Assembly: GCF_001548115.1 (NCBI RefSeq)
Contig: NZ_AP014821.1
Location: 2,359,262-2,423,261 of the forward strand
DNA from: Geminocystis sp. NIES-3709
Lineage (GTDB): Bacteria > Cyanobacteriota > Cyanobacteriia > Cyanobacteriales > Cyanobacteriaceae
Reading direction: 5' to 3'
DNA: 64,000 nt
The notes beneath the pieces were generated by a model that saw nothing but the letters and a program-made list of their open reading frames with translations, was not told the DNA's origin and searched no databases. Made by a program: the position numbers and the translations under genes. Shown piece after piece: positions 8,241 to 17,875 of this stretch. Positions within the stretch are counted from its first letter, which is position 1. Every line of letters starts with the position of its first letter.

Positions 8241-9788
8241 ATGGATAATTATTCTTCTGCTAATTTACGTTTAATTAATTCTAATTCAGGACAAGAAAAT
8301 CATTATATTCTCTCTACTAATAAGCCTAATTTAATAGGTCGATCGCCAGAATGTCAAGTAATTTTAAATCCTCAAGAATTTATTACGGTATCTCGTATTC
8401 ATGCTCAAATAGAGTTTATATCTCAAGACGATCGAGGTTATTGGCAAATCACAGATAACTATACGACTAATGGCACTTTAATTAACGGAGAAAAAATTAC
8501 TGATTCTTATATTTTAAAATCAGGCGATCGGATTATTTTAGGATTAAAAGGACCAGAATTTATTTTTGAAACTGAAATTGTAAATTCGATTTTAAATTCA
8601 ACGGTTTTAGTAGAATTAACAGAAGAAGAAAGTACCATTTTAGAAATAGTAAAAGAAGAAGAAATAACGGAAGAATCGATCGAAGAAATTGAAGAACTAA
8701 ATCAAGAGGATATTGAAGAAATTATAGAAGATAGTGAGGAGATAATAGAAGAATTAAAAATAGTTGAAGTACAAGAACAAAAAGAAGAAATTATCGAATC
8801 AAAACAAGTCGTAATTACTCCTACAGAAATTATTGTTAATATTCCTACCAATCAGGATAAATTGTTATCAAATATCGTTGAAGAAAATATTTTACCGACA
8901 GAAATTATTGACAATGTAACCAATAAAAATATTGAACAAACTAAAACGGAAATAATCAGCAATGAAAACATTCCCAATTTTTCTGTGGAAAATAAATTGG
9001 CTACTACTACTATTTGGAATTTATTTAATTTTCAGGAAATAACACATATTGAAGCAGAGCAAAATAGTATTCAATGTTTGGCTTTGAGTGATGATCAAAA
9101 AATGATTGTCAGTGGTGGAAATGATAACTTAGTTAAGTTATGGAATATCGAAGAAAGAGAAGAAATTGCCTCTTTTTCTGGTCATAAAATGGCAGTAAAT
9201 GGAGTAAGTATTAGTCCTGATAATAAATTAATTGTTAGTGGTGGAAATGATAAATTAGTCAAGTTATGGAATATCGAAGACAGAAAAGAAATAGCCTCTT
9301 TTTCTAGTCATAAAATGGCAGTAAATGGAGTAAGTATTAGTTCTGATAATAAGTTAATTGCTAGTGGTAGTAGTGATAAATTAGTTAAGTTATGGAGTGT
9401 GGAAGATGAAAAAGAAATAGCTTCTTTTACTGGGCATAAAACAGAAATAAATACAGTTGTTTTTAATCATAATAATGAACTTATTGCCAGTAGCGGAGGA
9501 GATCAACTTATTAAACTGTGGAATATAAAAACTAAAGCAGAAGAAAAGACTGTCAAAGCAGAATTTAAGTTTCCCATTACAGGCTTATTTTTTCATCCAA
9601 ATAATACCTCTATCATATGTATCAGTCAACAAGATCAAAAAGTTTCTTTAATTGATTTAGACAGTGAATTAGAATTATTTAGTTTTCATATTCCCTCTAA
9701 ACTTTCTGATTTAAAATTTATTAGTATGAATGGTAGTTTTTTTCTTAGTATTAAAGACAATAAAATGCTGATCAATCAGTTAAATTAG
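8241..9788 (+). CDS. FHA domain - acidic linker - WD40 repeat protein
   Basis: About 515 residues in three parts. An N-terminal FHA domain (about 10-115) has the phosphothreonine-binding signature: GRSPEC, SRIHAQ and TTNGTLING. A Glu/Ile-rich linker (about 125-255) is low in complexity and strongly acidic. The C-terminal half (about 260-515) is a WD40 propeller with four clear blades, each ending in KLW plus two residues, then two weaker ones. FHA domains bind phosphothreonine made by Ser/Thr kinases, and WD40 propellers are protein-binding scaffolds, so a signalling scaffold is inferred. Two middle blades are nearly identical in DNA, suggesting recent duplication. ATG at 8241 is preferred over GTG at 8232. 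Confidence 0.85.
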   Translation: MDNYSSANLRLINSNSGQENHYILSTNKPNLIGRSPECQVILNPQEFITVSRIHAQIEFISQDDRGYWQITDNYTTNGTLINGEKITDSYILKSGDRIILGLKGPEFIFETEIVNSILNSTVLVELTEEESTILEIVKEEEITEESIEEIEELNQEDIEEIIEDSEEIIEELKIVEVQEQKEEIIESKQVVITPTEIIVNIPTNQDKLLSNIVEENILPTEIIDNVTNKNIEQTKTEIISNENIPNFSVENKLATTTIWNLFNFQEITHIEAEQNSIQCLALSDDQKMIVSGGNDNLVKLWNIEEREEIASFSGHKMAVNGVSISPDNKLIVSGGNDKLVKLWNIEDRKEIASFSSHKMAVNGVSISSDNKLIASGSSDKLVKLWSVEDEKEIASFTGHKTEINTVVFNHNNELIASSGGDQLIKLWNIKTKAEEKTVKAEFKFPITGLFFHPNNTSIICISQQDQKVSLIDLDSELELFSFHIPSKLSDLKFISMNGSFFLSIKDNKMLINQLN

Positions 9789-9796
9789 ATTCTCTT

Positions 9797-9820
9797 GAAA
9801 AAGTACTTTTTCCCTTTTTT
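9797..9820 (+). terminator. Rho-independent terminator after FHA-WD40 gene
   Basis: A perfect 16-bp palindrome at 9797-9812 (GAAAAAG/CTTTTTC arms with TA at the centre) is followed by CC and six T. It starts 8 bp after the stop codon and lies between convergent genes. The stem is A/T-rich, so strength is uncertain. Confidence 0.5.
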
Positions 9821-9823
9821 CAT

Positions 9824-10996
9824 TCAGTAACTTTTTGTATTCACCAAATTTATCCGAAACCATTCTAATTCTCTAGTTTGCGAATGGTAACGCCAACGAA
9901 TTAAATTTGCAGAAGAACCTATTTGTAAACATGGTAAATCGATCGCCTTACGAGGTGCATCTGTGACAAGGGAGATTGCTTGTTCTATATTACAAATATC
10001 CCATTTTACAAGGTTTTGAGCTCCCACAAAAAGAGGTAAAGTAGTGCCAGATAAAGTTCCATCGGGTAATCTAGCAGTACCATTTATGACTTCAATAGTT
10101 CGATCGTCCCAAGGGTAAACCCCATCCCTCAAACCAATAGGAGATAAAGCATCACTAACTAAAAAAATACCTTCGTCATAATTACTAGCCCTCAAAATAA
10201 GGTTTAACATAGTGGGATTAACATGATTACCGTCAGCAATTAAACCACAATAAACCTTCGGATTAATAATAGCTTCCCCTAATAACCCCGGTTGACGATG
10301 ATGCAAATTTGGCATAGCATTAAAAGCATGAGTAACCATTGATGCACCTTGACTAAAAGCTCGTTTTGCTTGTTCTGCTGTTGCTTGAGAATGTCCTAAA
10401 CTAACTATAATCTCGATCGAGTTTAAATAGGGAATAACCTCCTCTGATTGCTCTAATTCAGGGGCTAGAGTCATAATTTTAATAATATGGGAATATTCTC
10501 CTAAAACTTCTTTAACATTATCCAAAGTCAACGGTAATAAATGTTGTTCAGGATGTGCACCTCTTTTATCATAATTTAAAAAAGGGCCTTCTAAATGAAC
10601 CCCAATAATTTCTGCCTGTTGAGGTTTTTTTTCTAAATTCATAAACTCATGAATAATCCTTAAAGATTGATGAATTTTATCGACTGAAGTAGTAACAATT
10701 GTTGGTAAAAATTGATCAACTCCTACCCCCCATAAATAAGCACAAATATCATGAAGTTTAGGAATATCATCGATCGACAAATCAGGAAAAGCTAACCCTA
10801 ATCCCCCATTAATTTGTAAATCAACTCCCCCTAAAGAAAGCCAATCTCCTTGTAAATCTAAGTCTCCTTGAAGACATAAATAACTGTCTTGGATTTTTGT
10901 AATTACATTATTTTCAATGGTTATAGTTTGTAGATTTTTATAACCAATCAATCTTGCATTAGTGATAATTTTAGTAGTAATTTCCTTCAAACTCAT
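9824..10996 (-). CDS. nagA: N-acetylglucosamine-6-phosphate deacetylase
   Basis: A 390-residue amidohydrolase-superfamily protein that removes acetate from GlcNAc-6-phosphate in amino-sugar recycling. Recognisable NagA segments are the metal-binding HLEGPFLN (about residue 145), SLGHSQATAEQA (about 200), THAFNAMPNLHHRQPG (about 225), GLIADGNHVNP and SDALSPIG, the last holding the catalytic Asp. Length is normal. ATG at 10996 is the start. No nagB or sugar transporter lies beside it, so a cell-wall or glycan recycling role is inferred rather than shown. Confidence 0.92.
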   Translation of the reverse strand: MSLKEITTKIITNARLIGYKNLQTITIENNVITKIQDSYLCLQGDLDLQGDWLSLGGVDLQINGGLGLAFPDLSIDDIPKLHDICAYLWGVGVDQFLPTIVTTSVDKIHQSLRIIHEFMNLEKKPQQAEIIGVHLEGPFLNYDKRGAHPEQHLLPLTLDNVKEVLGEYSHIIKIMTLAPELEQSEEVIPYLNSIEIIVSLGHSQATAEQAKRAFSQGASMVTHAFNAMPNLHHRQPGLLGEAIINPKVYCGLIADGNHVNPTMLNLILRASNYDEGIFLVSDALSPIGLRDGVYPWDDRTIEVINGTARLPDGTLSGTTLPLFVGAQNLVKWDICNIEQAISLVTDAPRKAIDLPCLQIGSSANLIRWRYHSQTRELEWFRINLVNTKSY

Positions 10997-11297
10997 AACT
11001 CGATCGTGTTTAATTTACAATATTTTAATTATAAAGAAAGTCAACATATTTTAATTAAAGCGATTAGCTTTTAGGTGTTAGCTGTTAGCCTTTTTTCCAT
11101 TAAAGAATAAGTAATCAATTACTAATGTTAGCCAGAAATTTAACTTCACAATAGCTGATAACTAATTGCTAATTGCTAATTAAACATAATTATTTCACAC
11201 GAATCATATAGAATTGCTATATTAACTATTCAAGGATGCAAGATCTGAGTATAATTAGAAGTGTTGACCTGCTGAGATATTCAAGAGGAATAAATCA
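10997..11297. other. Intergenic region, 301 bp, divergent promoters
   Basis: Region between divergent nagA and the DUF151 gene. It holds imperfect runs such as TTAGGTGTTAGCTGTTAGC (about 11071-11089) and GCTAATTGCTAATT (about 11168-11181), resembling the heptamer repeats elsewhere, and a TATAAT box at 11250-11255. Nothing else was recognised. Confidence 0.5.
11250..11255 (+). promoter_or_regulatory. Candidate -10 box of the DUF151 gene
   Basis: A perfect TATAAT lies 43 bp before the ATG at 11298; a start site near 11262 would give a leader of about 36 nt. No good -35 hexamer is seen at the expected distance. Confidence 0.35.
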
Positions 11298-11798
11298 ATG
11301 ATCGAGATGAGGGTGGCGGCTATTGCTTTAGATGCGGTAACTCGTAGTCCTATTGTTTTGTTAAAGGATGCCACTGAGCGTCGTGCCTTACCTATCTATA
11401 TAGGACAAGATCAAGCTAGATCTATTATAGGAGCATTAGAGCAACAAGCAACACCAAGACCGATTACCCATGATTTAATGGTCAATATTTTTACTGCATG
11501 GAATTTAAAGTTAGACAAAGTTATTATTAGTTCTCTACAAGATAATACTTTTTATGCTGTTTTGTGTTTAAAAATGGGTAAAAGAGAAAAAAATATCGAT
11601 TGTCGTCCGAGTGATGCGATCGCCCTTGCCATTAGGACAGGTTGTCCTATTTGGGTGATGGAAGAAGTAGTATTAGATGCTTCTATACCAGTAGATAGAG
11701 AAGCCGATGAAGAAGAAAGGGAAGCATTTAAAGATTTTGTTGCTAATTTGAGTCCTGAAGAATTAATCCGTCGCACTAGAAAAGCAGGAGAAGATTAA
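11298..11798 (+). CDS. Bifunctional nuclease family (DUF151) protein
   Basis: A 166-residue protein of the BFN/DUF151 family. The signature is at the N-terminus (VLLKDATERRALPIYIGQDQARSI, residues about 20-43) and in the middle (IDCRPSDAIALAIRTGCPIWV, about 98-118). A plant member has both RNase and DNase activity; the bacterial role is poorly known. The C-terminal tail is acidic. The ATG start at 11298 is supported by GAGG about 10 bp upstream. It is monocistronic and convergent with trmL. Confidence 0.87.
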   Translation: MIEMRVAAIALDAVTRSPIVLLKDATERRALPIYIGQDQARSIIGALEQQATPRPITHDLMVNIFTAWNLKLDKVIISSLQDNTFYAVLCLKMGKREKNIDCRPSDAIALAIRTGCPIWVMEEVVLDASIPVDREADEEEREAFKDFVANLSPEELIRRTRKAGED

Positions 11799-11856
11799 GA
11801 CAATGTTCAGGATGCAAGAAAATAATAACTAAGAGAGAATAGATAAGATAAAACCG

Positions 11857-12318
11857 TTAATTTTTAATTCTTAATTGTCTTATTGATTCAAATAAAATTA
11901 CTGACACACTAACAGATAAATTTAAACTACGAACAGAAGGACTTGCCATTGTAATAAAACAAGTTAAATCACATTGTTGTAAAACTTCTGGAGGTAAACC
12001 GTCAGTCTCGCTGCCAAATAAAAGCCAATCATCAGACTGAAATTGACACTCCAGATAATTTTGTTTTCCCCTAACACTTAAACCGATTAATCTTCCTCCT
12101 TTTTCTCTGGCAGTTTGAATGAAACTCTCTATATTCTGATGATAAGTTAGTTTAACATGAGGCCAATAGTCTAAACCTGCCCTTTTTAAATAACGATCGC
12201 TAATCTCAAATCCTAAAGGTGCAACAAGATGTAGTTCCGTTTCTGTAGCGGCACAAGTTCGGGCAATATTTCCTGTATTGGGAGGTATTTGAGGATGTAC
12301 TAAAACAATTCTAGCCAT
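11857..12318 (-). CDS. trmL: tRNA (cytidine(34)-2'-O)-methyltransferase TrmL
   Basis: A 153-residue single-domain SPOUT methyltransferase that 2'-O-methylates the wobble base of some leucine tRNAs. Motif 1 is NTGNIARTCAATETELHLV (about residues 15-33), motif 2 is LFGSETDGLPPEVL (about 100-113), and motif 3 is SVRSLNLSVSVSVILFE (about 128-144), where the AdoMet-binding knot forms. Minor departures occur in motif 3: TMASPSVRSLNLS replaces the more usual IPM-type wording, but the knot residues are kept. ATG at 12318 is the start. It stands alone between convergent and divergent neighbours. Confidence 0.9.
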   Translation of the reverse strand: MARIVLVHPQIPPNTGNIARTCAATETELHLVAPLGFEISDRYLKRAGLDYWPHVKLTYHQNIESFIQTAREKGGRLIGLSVRGKQNYLECQFQSDDWLLFGSETDGLPPEVLQQCDLTCFITMASPSVRSLNLSVSVSVILFESIRQLRIKN

Positions 12319-12507
12319 GATTTTCGATATTATGAATTATAAATATTTCTGCAATGAATTTTTTATTTTAAATCGCTTTGTTGTATAAATTCAAAATCTG
12401 GATGGATTTTATAGCTCACTCAGGTTAATTAATGGTCATCTTGTAGATAAAATATTAAATATTAATCGATGTCGATCGACTTATACTAATCTTTATCGGA
12501 AGTATTC

Positions 12508-12777
12508 ATGAGTAAGAAATTTAATTCCAAAGTATATGTAACCTTAAGACCTTCAGTATTAGATCCAGCTGGTACAGCAGTAGAATCAGGATTACATCAA
12601 TTGGGTTATCAAGGAGTAGAAAACGTCAGAATCGGAAAATATATTGAATTAACCGTCTGTGCCGAAAATCAAGAGTCCGCCGATAAACAGATACATCAAA
12701 TGTGTGATCAACTTTTAGCTAATCCCGTCATCGAAAATTATTCCTTTGATTTAATACCCCTTCAAGAAGAAACTTGA
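12508..12777 (+). CDS. purS: Phosphoribosylformylglycinamidine synthase subunit PurS
   Basis: An 89-residue PurS, the small bridging subunit of the three-part FGAM synthase (PurL-PurQ-PurS) in purine synthesis. The family signature includes VYVTLRPSVLDPAGTAVESGL (residues 9-29) and VRIGKYIEL. PurS passes ammonia from PurQ to PurL. It lies 107 bp upstream of purQ on the same strand, the usual order in bacteria with split FGAM synthase. purL is not in the window. Confidence 0.94.
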   Translation: MSKKFNSKVYVTLRPSVLDPAGTAVESGLHQLGYQGVENVRIGKYIELTVCAENQESADKQIHQMCDQLLANPVIENYSFDLIPLQEET

Positions 12778-12884
12778 TCGAAGATAATAGGTTTGACATA
12801 AGCTCATTTTAAACAGTATAAAAGACGAGAAGATAATTAATTGCTGAAAGTTGACAATTTATAGTTCATTATTTATTATTTATT

Positions 12885-13562
12885 ATGAAATTTGGTGTAG
12901 TGGTATTTCCCGGCTCAAATTGCGATCGAGATATAGCAATGGTTACAGAAGGAATCTTAAGTCAACCGACTCGTATGGTATGGCATCAAGAAACAGATAT
13001 TGATGATTTAGATATAGTAGTTATTCCGGGAGGATTTAGTTACGGTGATTATCTTCGTTGTGGCTCGATCGCACGTTTTTCTCCCATCATGAAGAGTATA
13101 GTTCAACACGCAGAAAAAGGCAAATTAGTCTTAGGAATTTGTAACGGATTTCAAGTTTTAACGGAAGTCGGTTTATTGCCCGGTGCTTTAACCCGTAATC
13201 GAGATTTACACTTTATTTGTGATCAAATTCCCGTTAGAGTAGAACATAATAACTCCCTTTGGACAAAAGGTTATCAATCAGAGGAAGTAGTTTGTTTTCC
13301 TATCGCCCACGGAGAAGGTAATTACTACGCTAATGAAGACACTCTTAAAGAATTAGAAGATAATGGACAAATATTATTTCGTTATTGTGGTGAAAAAGGT
13401 GAAATAAATCCTGAAAATAATCCTAACGGTTCTTGTAAAAATATAGCAGGAATTACTAACAAAAAAGGGAATGTTTTAGGGATGATGCCACACCCAGAAA
13501 GAGCTAGTGATACAGCGTTAGGATTTACTGATGGAAAAATCTTATTTGCTGCGTTATTATAA
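12885..13562 (+). CDS. purQ: Phosphoribosylformylglycinamidine synthase subunit PurQ (glutaminase)
   Basis: A 225-residue class I glutamine amidotransferase that supplies ammonia to PurL. The nucleophile Cys86 sits in [10 protein letters not shown], and the rest of the catalytic triad in MMPHPERA (His203, Glu205). The N-terminus [12 protein letters not shown] is typical of PurQ. The protein is full length. It probably shares a transcript with purS, though the 107-bp gap could hold its own promoter. ATG at 12885 is the start. Confidence 0.95.
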   Translation: MKFGVVVFPGSNCDRDIAMVTEGILSQPTRMVWHQETDIDDLDIVVIPGGFSYGDYLRCGSIARFSPIMKSIVQHAEKGKLVLGICNGFQVLTEVGLLPGALTRNRDLHFICDQIPVRVEHNNSLWTKGYQSEEVVCFPIAHGEGNYYANEDTLKELEDNGQILFRYCGEKGEINPENNPNGSCKNIAGITNKKGNVLGMMPHPERASDTALGFTDGKILFAALL

Positions 13563-13835
13563 ACTCAAATAGACAGAAGTTTAGGAATAGAGTTATAGAA
13601 AAAAGTTAATAGATAGAAATTTTATTAGTTGTTAGTAATAAAAAACTTGTTAAGTAGTTGGTCTTAATTTAAGCAATTAATTTATTATTATTTATTCTTA
13701 ATTACCAATTGACAATTGATCCATTCGAGGTTTAAACCGTCCCCTTTTTTAGGGAAAAAATAAAAGATTTCCATTTTTTATTCAATCCTTTTCCTTAAAG
13801 GGAGAGGCAACTGTTAATTGTACATTGTTAAATGA

Positions 13836-14474
13836 CTATCTTACCCCCATAAACTTGTGAGTTTGTAAACTCAAACGCCATTCCGGATGATCGAGAATAT
13901 AGTTAAAAATTAACTCTTGGCTAAGAGGATTATCCCATTGAGGCTGTAAATATTTAGGAATATTATTAGGAATTTTTTTAGCTTCTAATTCAGCAAAAAT
14001 AAAGTCATTGTTATTATCAATAATAATCTTTAGTTCTCCCACTCGATCGTAAATACTATTATGGATTTTTTTGTAAGGTTTAGGGGAAAAAGTTACCCAA
14101 TCAAAATCTCCTGTAAAATGATGACTTCCTGAAGTTTCTAAATGAGTTTTATACCCTTTTTTTTTGAGAATATTTGTTAAAGGTAAAAGATCATGTAATA
14201 AAGGTTCTCCACCAGTAATAATAATATGTTTAGTATTAATATTTTCAAGATTATCAACAATATTTTGCACAGTAAATAAAGGATATTTTTTCATCGACCA
14301 AGTTTCTTTTTGATCACACCAAGGACAAAAAACATCACATCCAGCTAAACGAATAAAAAACGCATTCACTCCACTCCAAAATCCTTCTCCTTGAATAGAG
14401 TGAAACATCTCAACAAGGGGATATTCGTAATCTAAATTTAAAGAATAATCAACTTTATTTTGACTTAATAACAT
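13836..14474 (-). CDS. queE: 7-carboxy-7-deazaguanine synthase (radical SAM) QueE
   Basis: A 212-residue radical-SAM enzyme that contracts carboxytetrahydropterin to 7-carboxy-7-deazaguanine in queuosine/7-deazapurine synthesis. The cluster-binding motif is compact, CDVFCPWC (CX3CX2C) at about residues 47-54, preceded by FHSIQGEGFWSG as in QueE. A Gly-rich SAM-binding segment, IITGGEPLLHD, follows at about 90. The C-terminal SLQTHKFMGVR is typical of the family. ATG at 14474 is the start. No other queuosine gene is adjacent; the 273-bp gap to purQ carries nothing I recognise. Confidence 0.9.
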   Translation of the reverse strand: MLLSQNKVDYSLNLDYEYPLVEMFHSIQGEGFWSGVNAFFIRLAGCDVFCPWCDQKETWSMKKYPLFTVQNIVDNLENINTKHIIITGGEPLLHDLLPLTNILKKKGYKTHLETSGSHHFTGDFDWVTFSPKPYKKIHNSIYDRVGELKIIIDNNNDFIFAELEAKKIPNNIPKYLQPQWDNPLSQELIFNYILDHPEWRLSLQTHKFMGVR

Positions 14475-14622
14475 TTAGCACACATCGAGAAAATGAAACG
14501 ATCTATAAACTTTTTCTATTTTAGCCAATCGTTACAAAATAAGGAAATTCAACTATGATATTTTGTTTTTTTTGCTCGATCGAAATCTTTGGTACAATTA
14601 ATCATTATATACCTATAAAGTC

Positions 14623-15132
14623 ATGAAAATGTTCAAAAAGAATAATTGTAATTTTATAAAAATCATCATAGCACTTTTATTGACACTAATGATCGATTTA
14701 ATAATCTGTGATCAAAGTTTTGCCGATGTTATTAAACAAATCGAAGAACAAGGACAAATATTATATCAAGTCCGAAATCGCTTAACTGACAATGAAGGGA
14801 ATAATTGGCAAATCATCCTATTTAAAAGACTTAAAGAAGGAAAAACTACTGAAGTTGATTTAAGGTTGGTAGGGTTTCCTGATGCCGTGAAATTTAATCA
14901 TCCTCAAGATTTAACTCTTTCCACTGTCAAAGGCGAACAGATAAAAGCTCATGATCAATTTGCAGAAAAAGCACCAGCAGACAATGTAGGACAATATGAC
15001 CTTCAGAAAATTTTATCACGATCGATCGACGAAAAATCAATCACTTTACTACTGCCCGTCAAAGAAAAATCTTTAGCTCTTAAAATACCTTATCCCATAC
15101 TATTGGAATGGCAGGAAATTGCAAATCCATAA
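14623..15132 (+). CDS. DUF3122-like secreted/lipid-facing cyanobacterial protein
   Basis: A 169-residue protein with a basic N-terminus and a hydrophobic stretch (about residues 12-30) ending at SFADV, which looks like a signal peptide cleaved after Ala. The mature part contains LYQVRNRLTDNEGNNWQIILFKR, resembling the DUF3122 family of cyanobacterial proteins of unknown role. ATG at 14623 is the start (ATG at 14629 is also possible). It lies 100 bp upstream of ndhD1 on the same strand, which may be chance. Confidence 0.7.
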   Translation: MKMFKKNNCNFIKIIIALLLTLMIDLIICDQSFADVIKQIEEQGQILYQVRNRLTDNEGNNWQIILFKRLKEGKTTEVDLRLVGFPDAVKFNHPQDLTLSTVKGEQIKAHDQFAEKAPADNVGQYDLQKILSRSIDEKSITLLLPVKEKSLALKIPYPILLEWQEIANP

Positions 15133-15232
15133 GTCAAGGTGATTCATGATCAAATGTTAACTTTTACTTGGCATTTGTTACAAAACTTAATAGAATATAA
15201 GAAGATTCACTAAGTATAAATTACTATTCGTC

Positions 15233-16828
15233 ATGATTAGTTCAGAATTTCCTTGGCTTACAGCAATTATTCTATTTCCCTTAATAAGTGCCTTTGCTAT
15301 TCCTCTCATTCCCGATAAATATGGCAAAAACATCAGAAATTATGCTCTTATCATTGCTTTAACTAATTTTTCCTTAATTGTTTACGGTTTTTGGGAAAAT
15401 TACTCTATCAAAAATGCAGGTTTTCAGTTACAAGAATCCTATGGTTGGTTTCCTCAAATCGGTTTAAATTGGGCGTTAGCCGTTGATGGTTTATCGATGC
15501 CTTTAATCGTATTATCAGGGTTAATCTCTACCCTCGCAATTCTTGCCTCATGGCAAGTCAAACACAAATCAAAATTATATTTTTTCTTATTATTAGTTTT
15601 ATATAGTGCTCAAATTGGTGTCTTCGCAGCACAAGATTTATTTTTATTTTTCATCATGTGGGAATTAGAATTAGTTCCTGTTTATTTATTAATATCTATA
15701 TGGGGTGGAAAAAAACGTCTTTACGCCGCCACAAAATTTATTCTTTATACTGCTTTAGCTTCTATTTTTATCCTCGTTGCTGGTTTTGCTATGGCATTTT
15801 ATGGAGATCATTTCACATTAAATATCGCAGAATTGGGCATGAAAAATTATCCCATTGCCTTAGAAACTTTAGCTTATGTGGGATTCTTAATTGCTTTCGG
15901 TGTAAAACTACCTATTTTTCCATTCCATACATGGCTACCAGATGCTCATAGCGAAGCTTCAACCCCTGTATCAATGATTTTAGCTGGAGTTTTGTTGAAA
16001 ATGGGAGGATATGGCTTAATTCGCTTCAATATGGAGCTTTTGCCTGATGCACATATAAAATTTGCTCCCCTTTTAATTACCTTAGGAGTTATTAACATAG
16101 TTTATGGTGCATTTACTGCCTTCGGACAAACTAATCTTAAACGTCGTCTAGCTTCTTCTTCCATTTCTCACATGGGATTTGTATTAATTGGTATCGCTTC
16201 TTTTACGGATTTAGGGTTAAATGGTGCGATGTTGCAGATGTTATCTCATGGTTTAATTGCCGCCGCTTTATTCTTCCTTTCTGGTGTGACTTACGAAAGA
16301 ACTCATACTCTAATGATGGATGAAATGGGAGGCATGGCAAAGATCATGCCTAAAACTTTTGCTTTATTCACCGCCGTTTCTATGGCTTCTTTAGCTTTAC
16401 CCGGTATGAGTGGTTTTGTCAGCGAGTTAAGTATTTTCTTAGGAGTGGCACAGAGTGATGCTTATAGTTCAACTTTTAAAATTGTTATCCTATTTTTAGC
16501 CGGAGTTGGCTTAATTTTAACCCCTATTTATTTACTTTCCATGTTAAGAGTGGTTTTCTACGGTAAACAAGAAACTGGTTTACAATTAGAAGGTTTTTCT
16601 TTTGACGCTAAACCTCGTGAACTTTTCATTACGGCTTGTTTAATCTTACCCATTATTGCCATCGGTTTATATCCTAAAATTGCCATGGATAGTTATGATA
16701 TTAAAACTGTGGAAATAGCGAGTAAAGTTCGATCGTCTTTTGAGGTTATTGTACTAAACTCCGATGTATCTTCTCACGCTAATTTTACCCTTGCAGAATT
16801 AGAATTAAATAACAAAGTAGCAAAATAA
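15233..16828 (+). CDS. ndhD1: NAD(P)H-quinone oxidoreductase subunit 4 (NdhD1 type)
   Basis: A 531-residue antiporter-like membrane subunit of NDH-1 with about 14 hydrophobic segments. Hallmarks are [21 protein letters not shown] near residue 140, with the Glu of the proton channel; [23 protein letters not shown] near 225; and [14 protein letters not shown] near 310. It best matches the NdhD1/D2 class of the respiratory and cyclic-flow complex rather than the CO2-uptake NdhD3/D4 class; this subclass call is by recall. ATG at 15233 is the start. No ndhF is adjacent. Confidence 0.9.
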   Translation: MISSEFPWLTAIILFPLISAFAIPLIPDKYGKNIRNYALIIALTNFSLIVYGFWENYSIKNAGFQLQESYGWFPQIGLNWALAVDGLSMPLIVLSGLISTLAILASWQVKHKSKLYFFLLLVLYSAQIGVFAAQDLFLFFIMWELELVPVYLLISIWGGKKRLYAATKFILYTALASIFILVAGFAMAFYGDHFTLNIAELGMKNYPIALETLAYVGFLIAFGVKLPIFPFHTWLPDAHSEASTPVSMILAGVLLKMGGYGLIRFNMELLPDAHIKFAPLLITLGVINIVYGAFTAFGQTNLKRRLASSSISHMGFVLIGIASFTDLGLNGAMLQMLSHGLIAAALFFLSGVTYERTHTLMMDEMGGMAKIMPKTFALFTAVSMASLALPGMSGFVSELSIFLGVAQSDAYSSTFKIVILFLAGVGLILTPIYLLSMLRVVFYGKQETGLQLEGFSFDAKPRELFITACLILPIIAIGLYPKIAMDSYDIKTVEIASKVRSSFEVIVLNSDVSSHANFTLAELELNNKVAK

Positions 16829-16953
16829 ATAAAATTATACTCGATCGATAGTTTAGTCAAGGACATAAAAATTTATTTCCTCACAATAGCTGAAATCATT
16901 TTAAAATTAACTTCGATCGATATAATCAAATAAGTTATTATATTTTCTATTTA

Positions 16954-17703
16954 TTAGCTATCAAATAAACTTTGTTTTTCTACGATCGCTTTTTGTAAAA
17001 ATTTTTGATAAACTAACTCTCTAAAGATTTCTAAATCTTTGCCCCAAGAATTAATTATTCCGATCATTTTGTTTGTACGAGTTTCTCCAGTTAATTCTGT
17101 AAGAGTATAATTAAAACTACCTGCAAATAAAACCGCAGAAATAACCGCTTCATTTGGCTGTTGTAATTTAGCAGGATTAATATTAAGAACTAACTGACAT
17201 TGATCTAATTGATAAAATAAATTTAATGATGCTTGGGGAGTCAAATTGCCAAAATTACGCCATTGCCCTTCGTTTAATAACTGATTATTGATATAATTTT
17301 TGCCACCGTCTTCTTCTTGGATAAATGGGACAATAATTTTAGGGCTAATACTAATACCCTGATATTCAGCATTCGACATTTTACTGATATATTTTTGAGC
17401 TACATTTGCAAACTCAAGGGTTTTGGAATCTTTATTTGCTAATCCTTCTACAAAACTAATTGTATTGGGTTGAGCAATAATATTAACTCCATTTTTGAAA
17501 CTTACTTGTGATCCACGAGGGTTTACCACTGGTTGTCGAGCTAATTCCCAATCAAGAGGTACAATACCACTCATGGTTAAAAGATCATAAGTTAATAGAG
17601 TCGGATTAAAGTTTTTGATTACTAAACTAATTGTTAATTCTTCAATGTCATTTAACATTGGGGTTTGCTGAGATTCGTTGGGAATTTGTGCTTTTGAAGC
17701 CAT
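16954..17703 (-). CDS. Conserved cyanobacterial protein of unknown function
   Basis: A 249-residue soluble protein without signal peptide or membrane helices. The sequence resembles conserved cyanobacterial hypothetical proteins: LLTYDLLTMSGIVPLDWELA near residue 36 and SFVEGLANKD near 83. It has no motif I can link to an activity. It is divergent from the DUF2993 gene, with 172 bp between start codons. ATG at 17703 is the start. Possible roles cannot be inferred from context. Confidence 0.6.
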   Translation of the reverse strand: MASKAQIPNESQQTPMLNDIEELTISLVIKNFNPTLLTYDLLTMSGIVPLDWELARQPVVNPRGSQVSFKNGVNIIAQPNTISFVEGLANKDSKTLEFANVAQKYISKMSNAEYQGISISPKIIVPFIQEEDGGKNYINNQLLNEGQWRNFGNLTPQASLNLFYQLDQCQLVLNINPAKLQQPNEAVISAVLFAGSFNYTLTELTGETRTNKMIGIINSWGKDLEIFRELVYQKFLQKAIVEKQSLFDS

Positions 17704-17875
17704 TGATAATATCGAAATATTTTAATAATTGTCAATACTTTAAGATTAACTTATTTTTTCCTTCTAGTCACGATCGTTTTCTAGTATTCATAAACTTAAG
17801 AATCCTTGAAAAAAAATCCTCATAAATGTTACGATGCTTAATAATTCTGAAAATTACCCTTCCTATTAACCAATC

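Noticed and set aside
13730-13800. Terminator hairpin between purQ and queE
   Set aside because: C-rich and T-rich runs are present but no convincing stem with a following T run.
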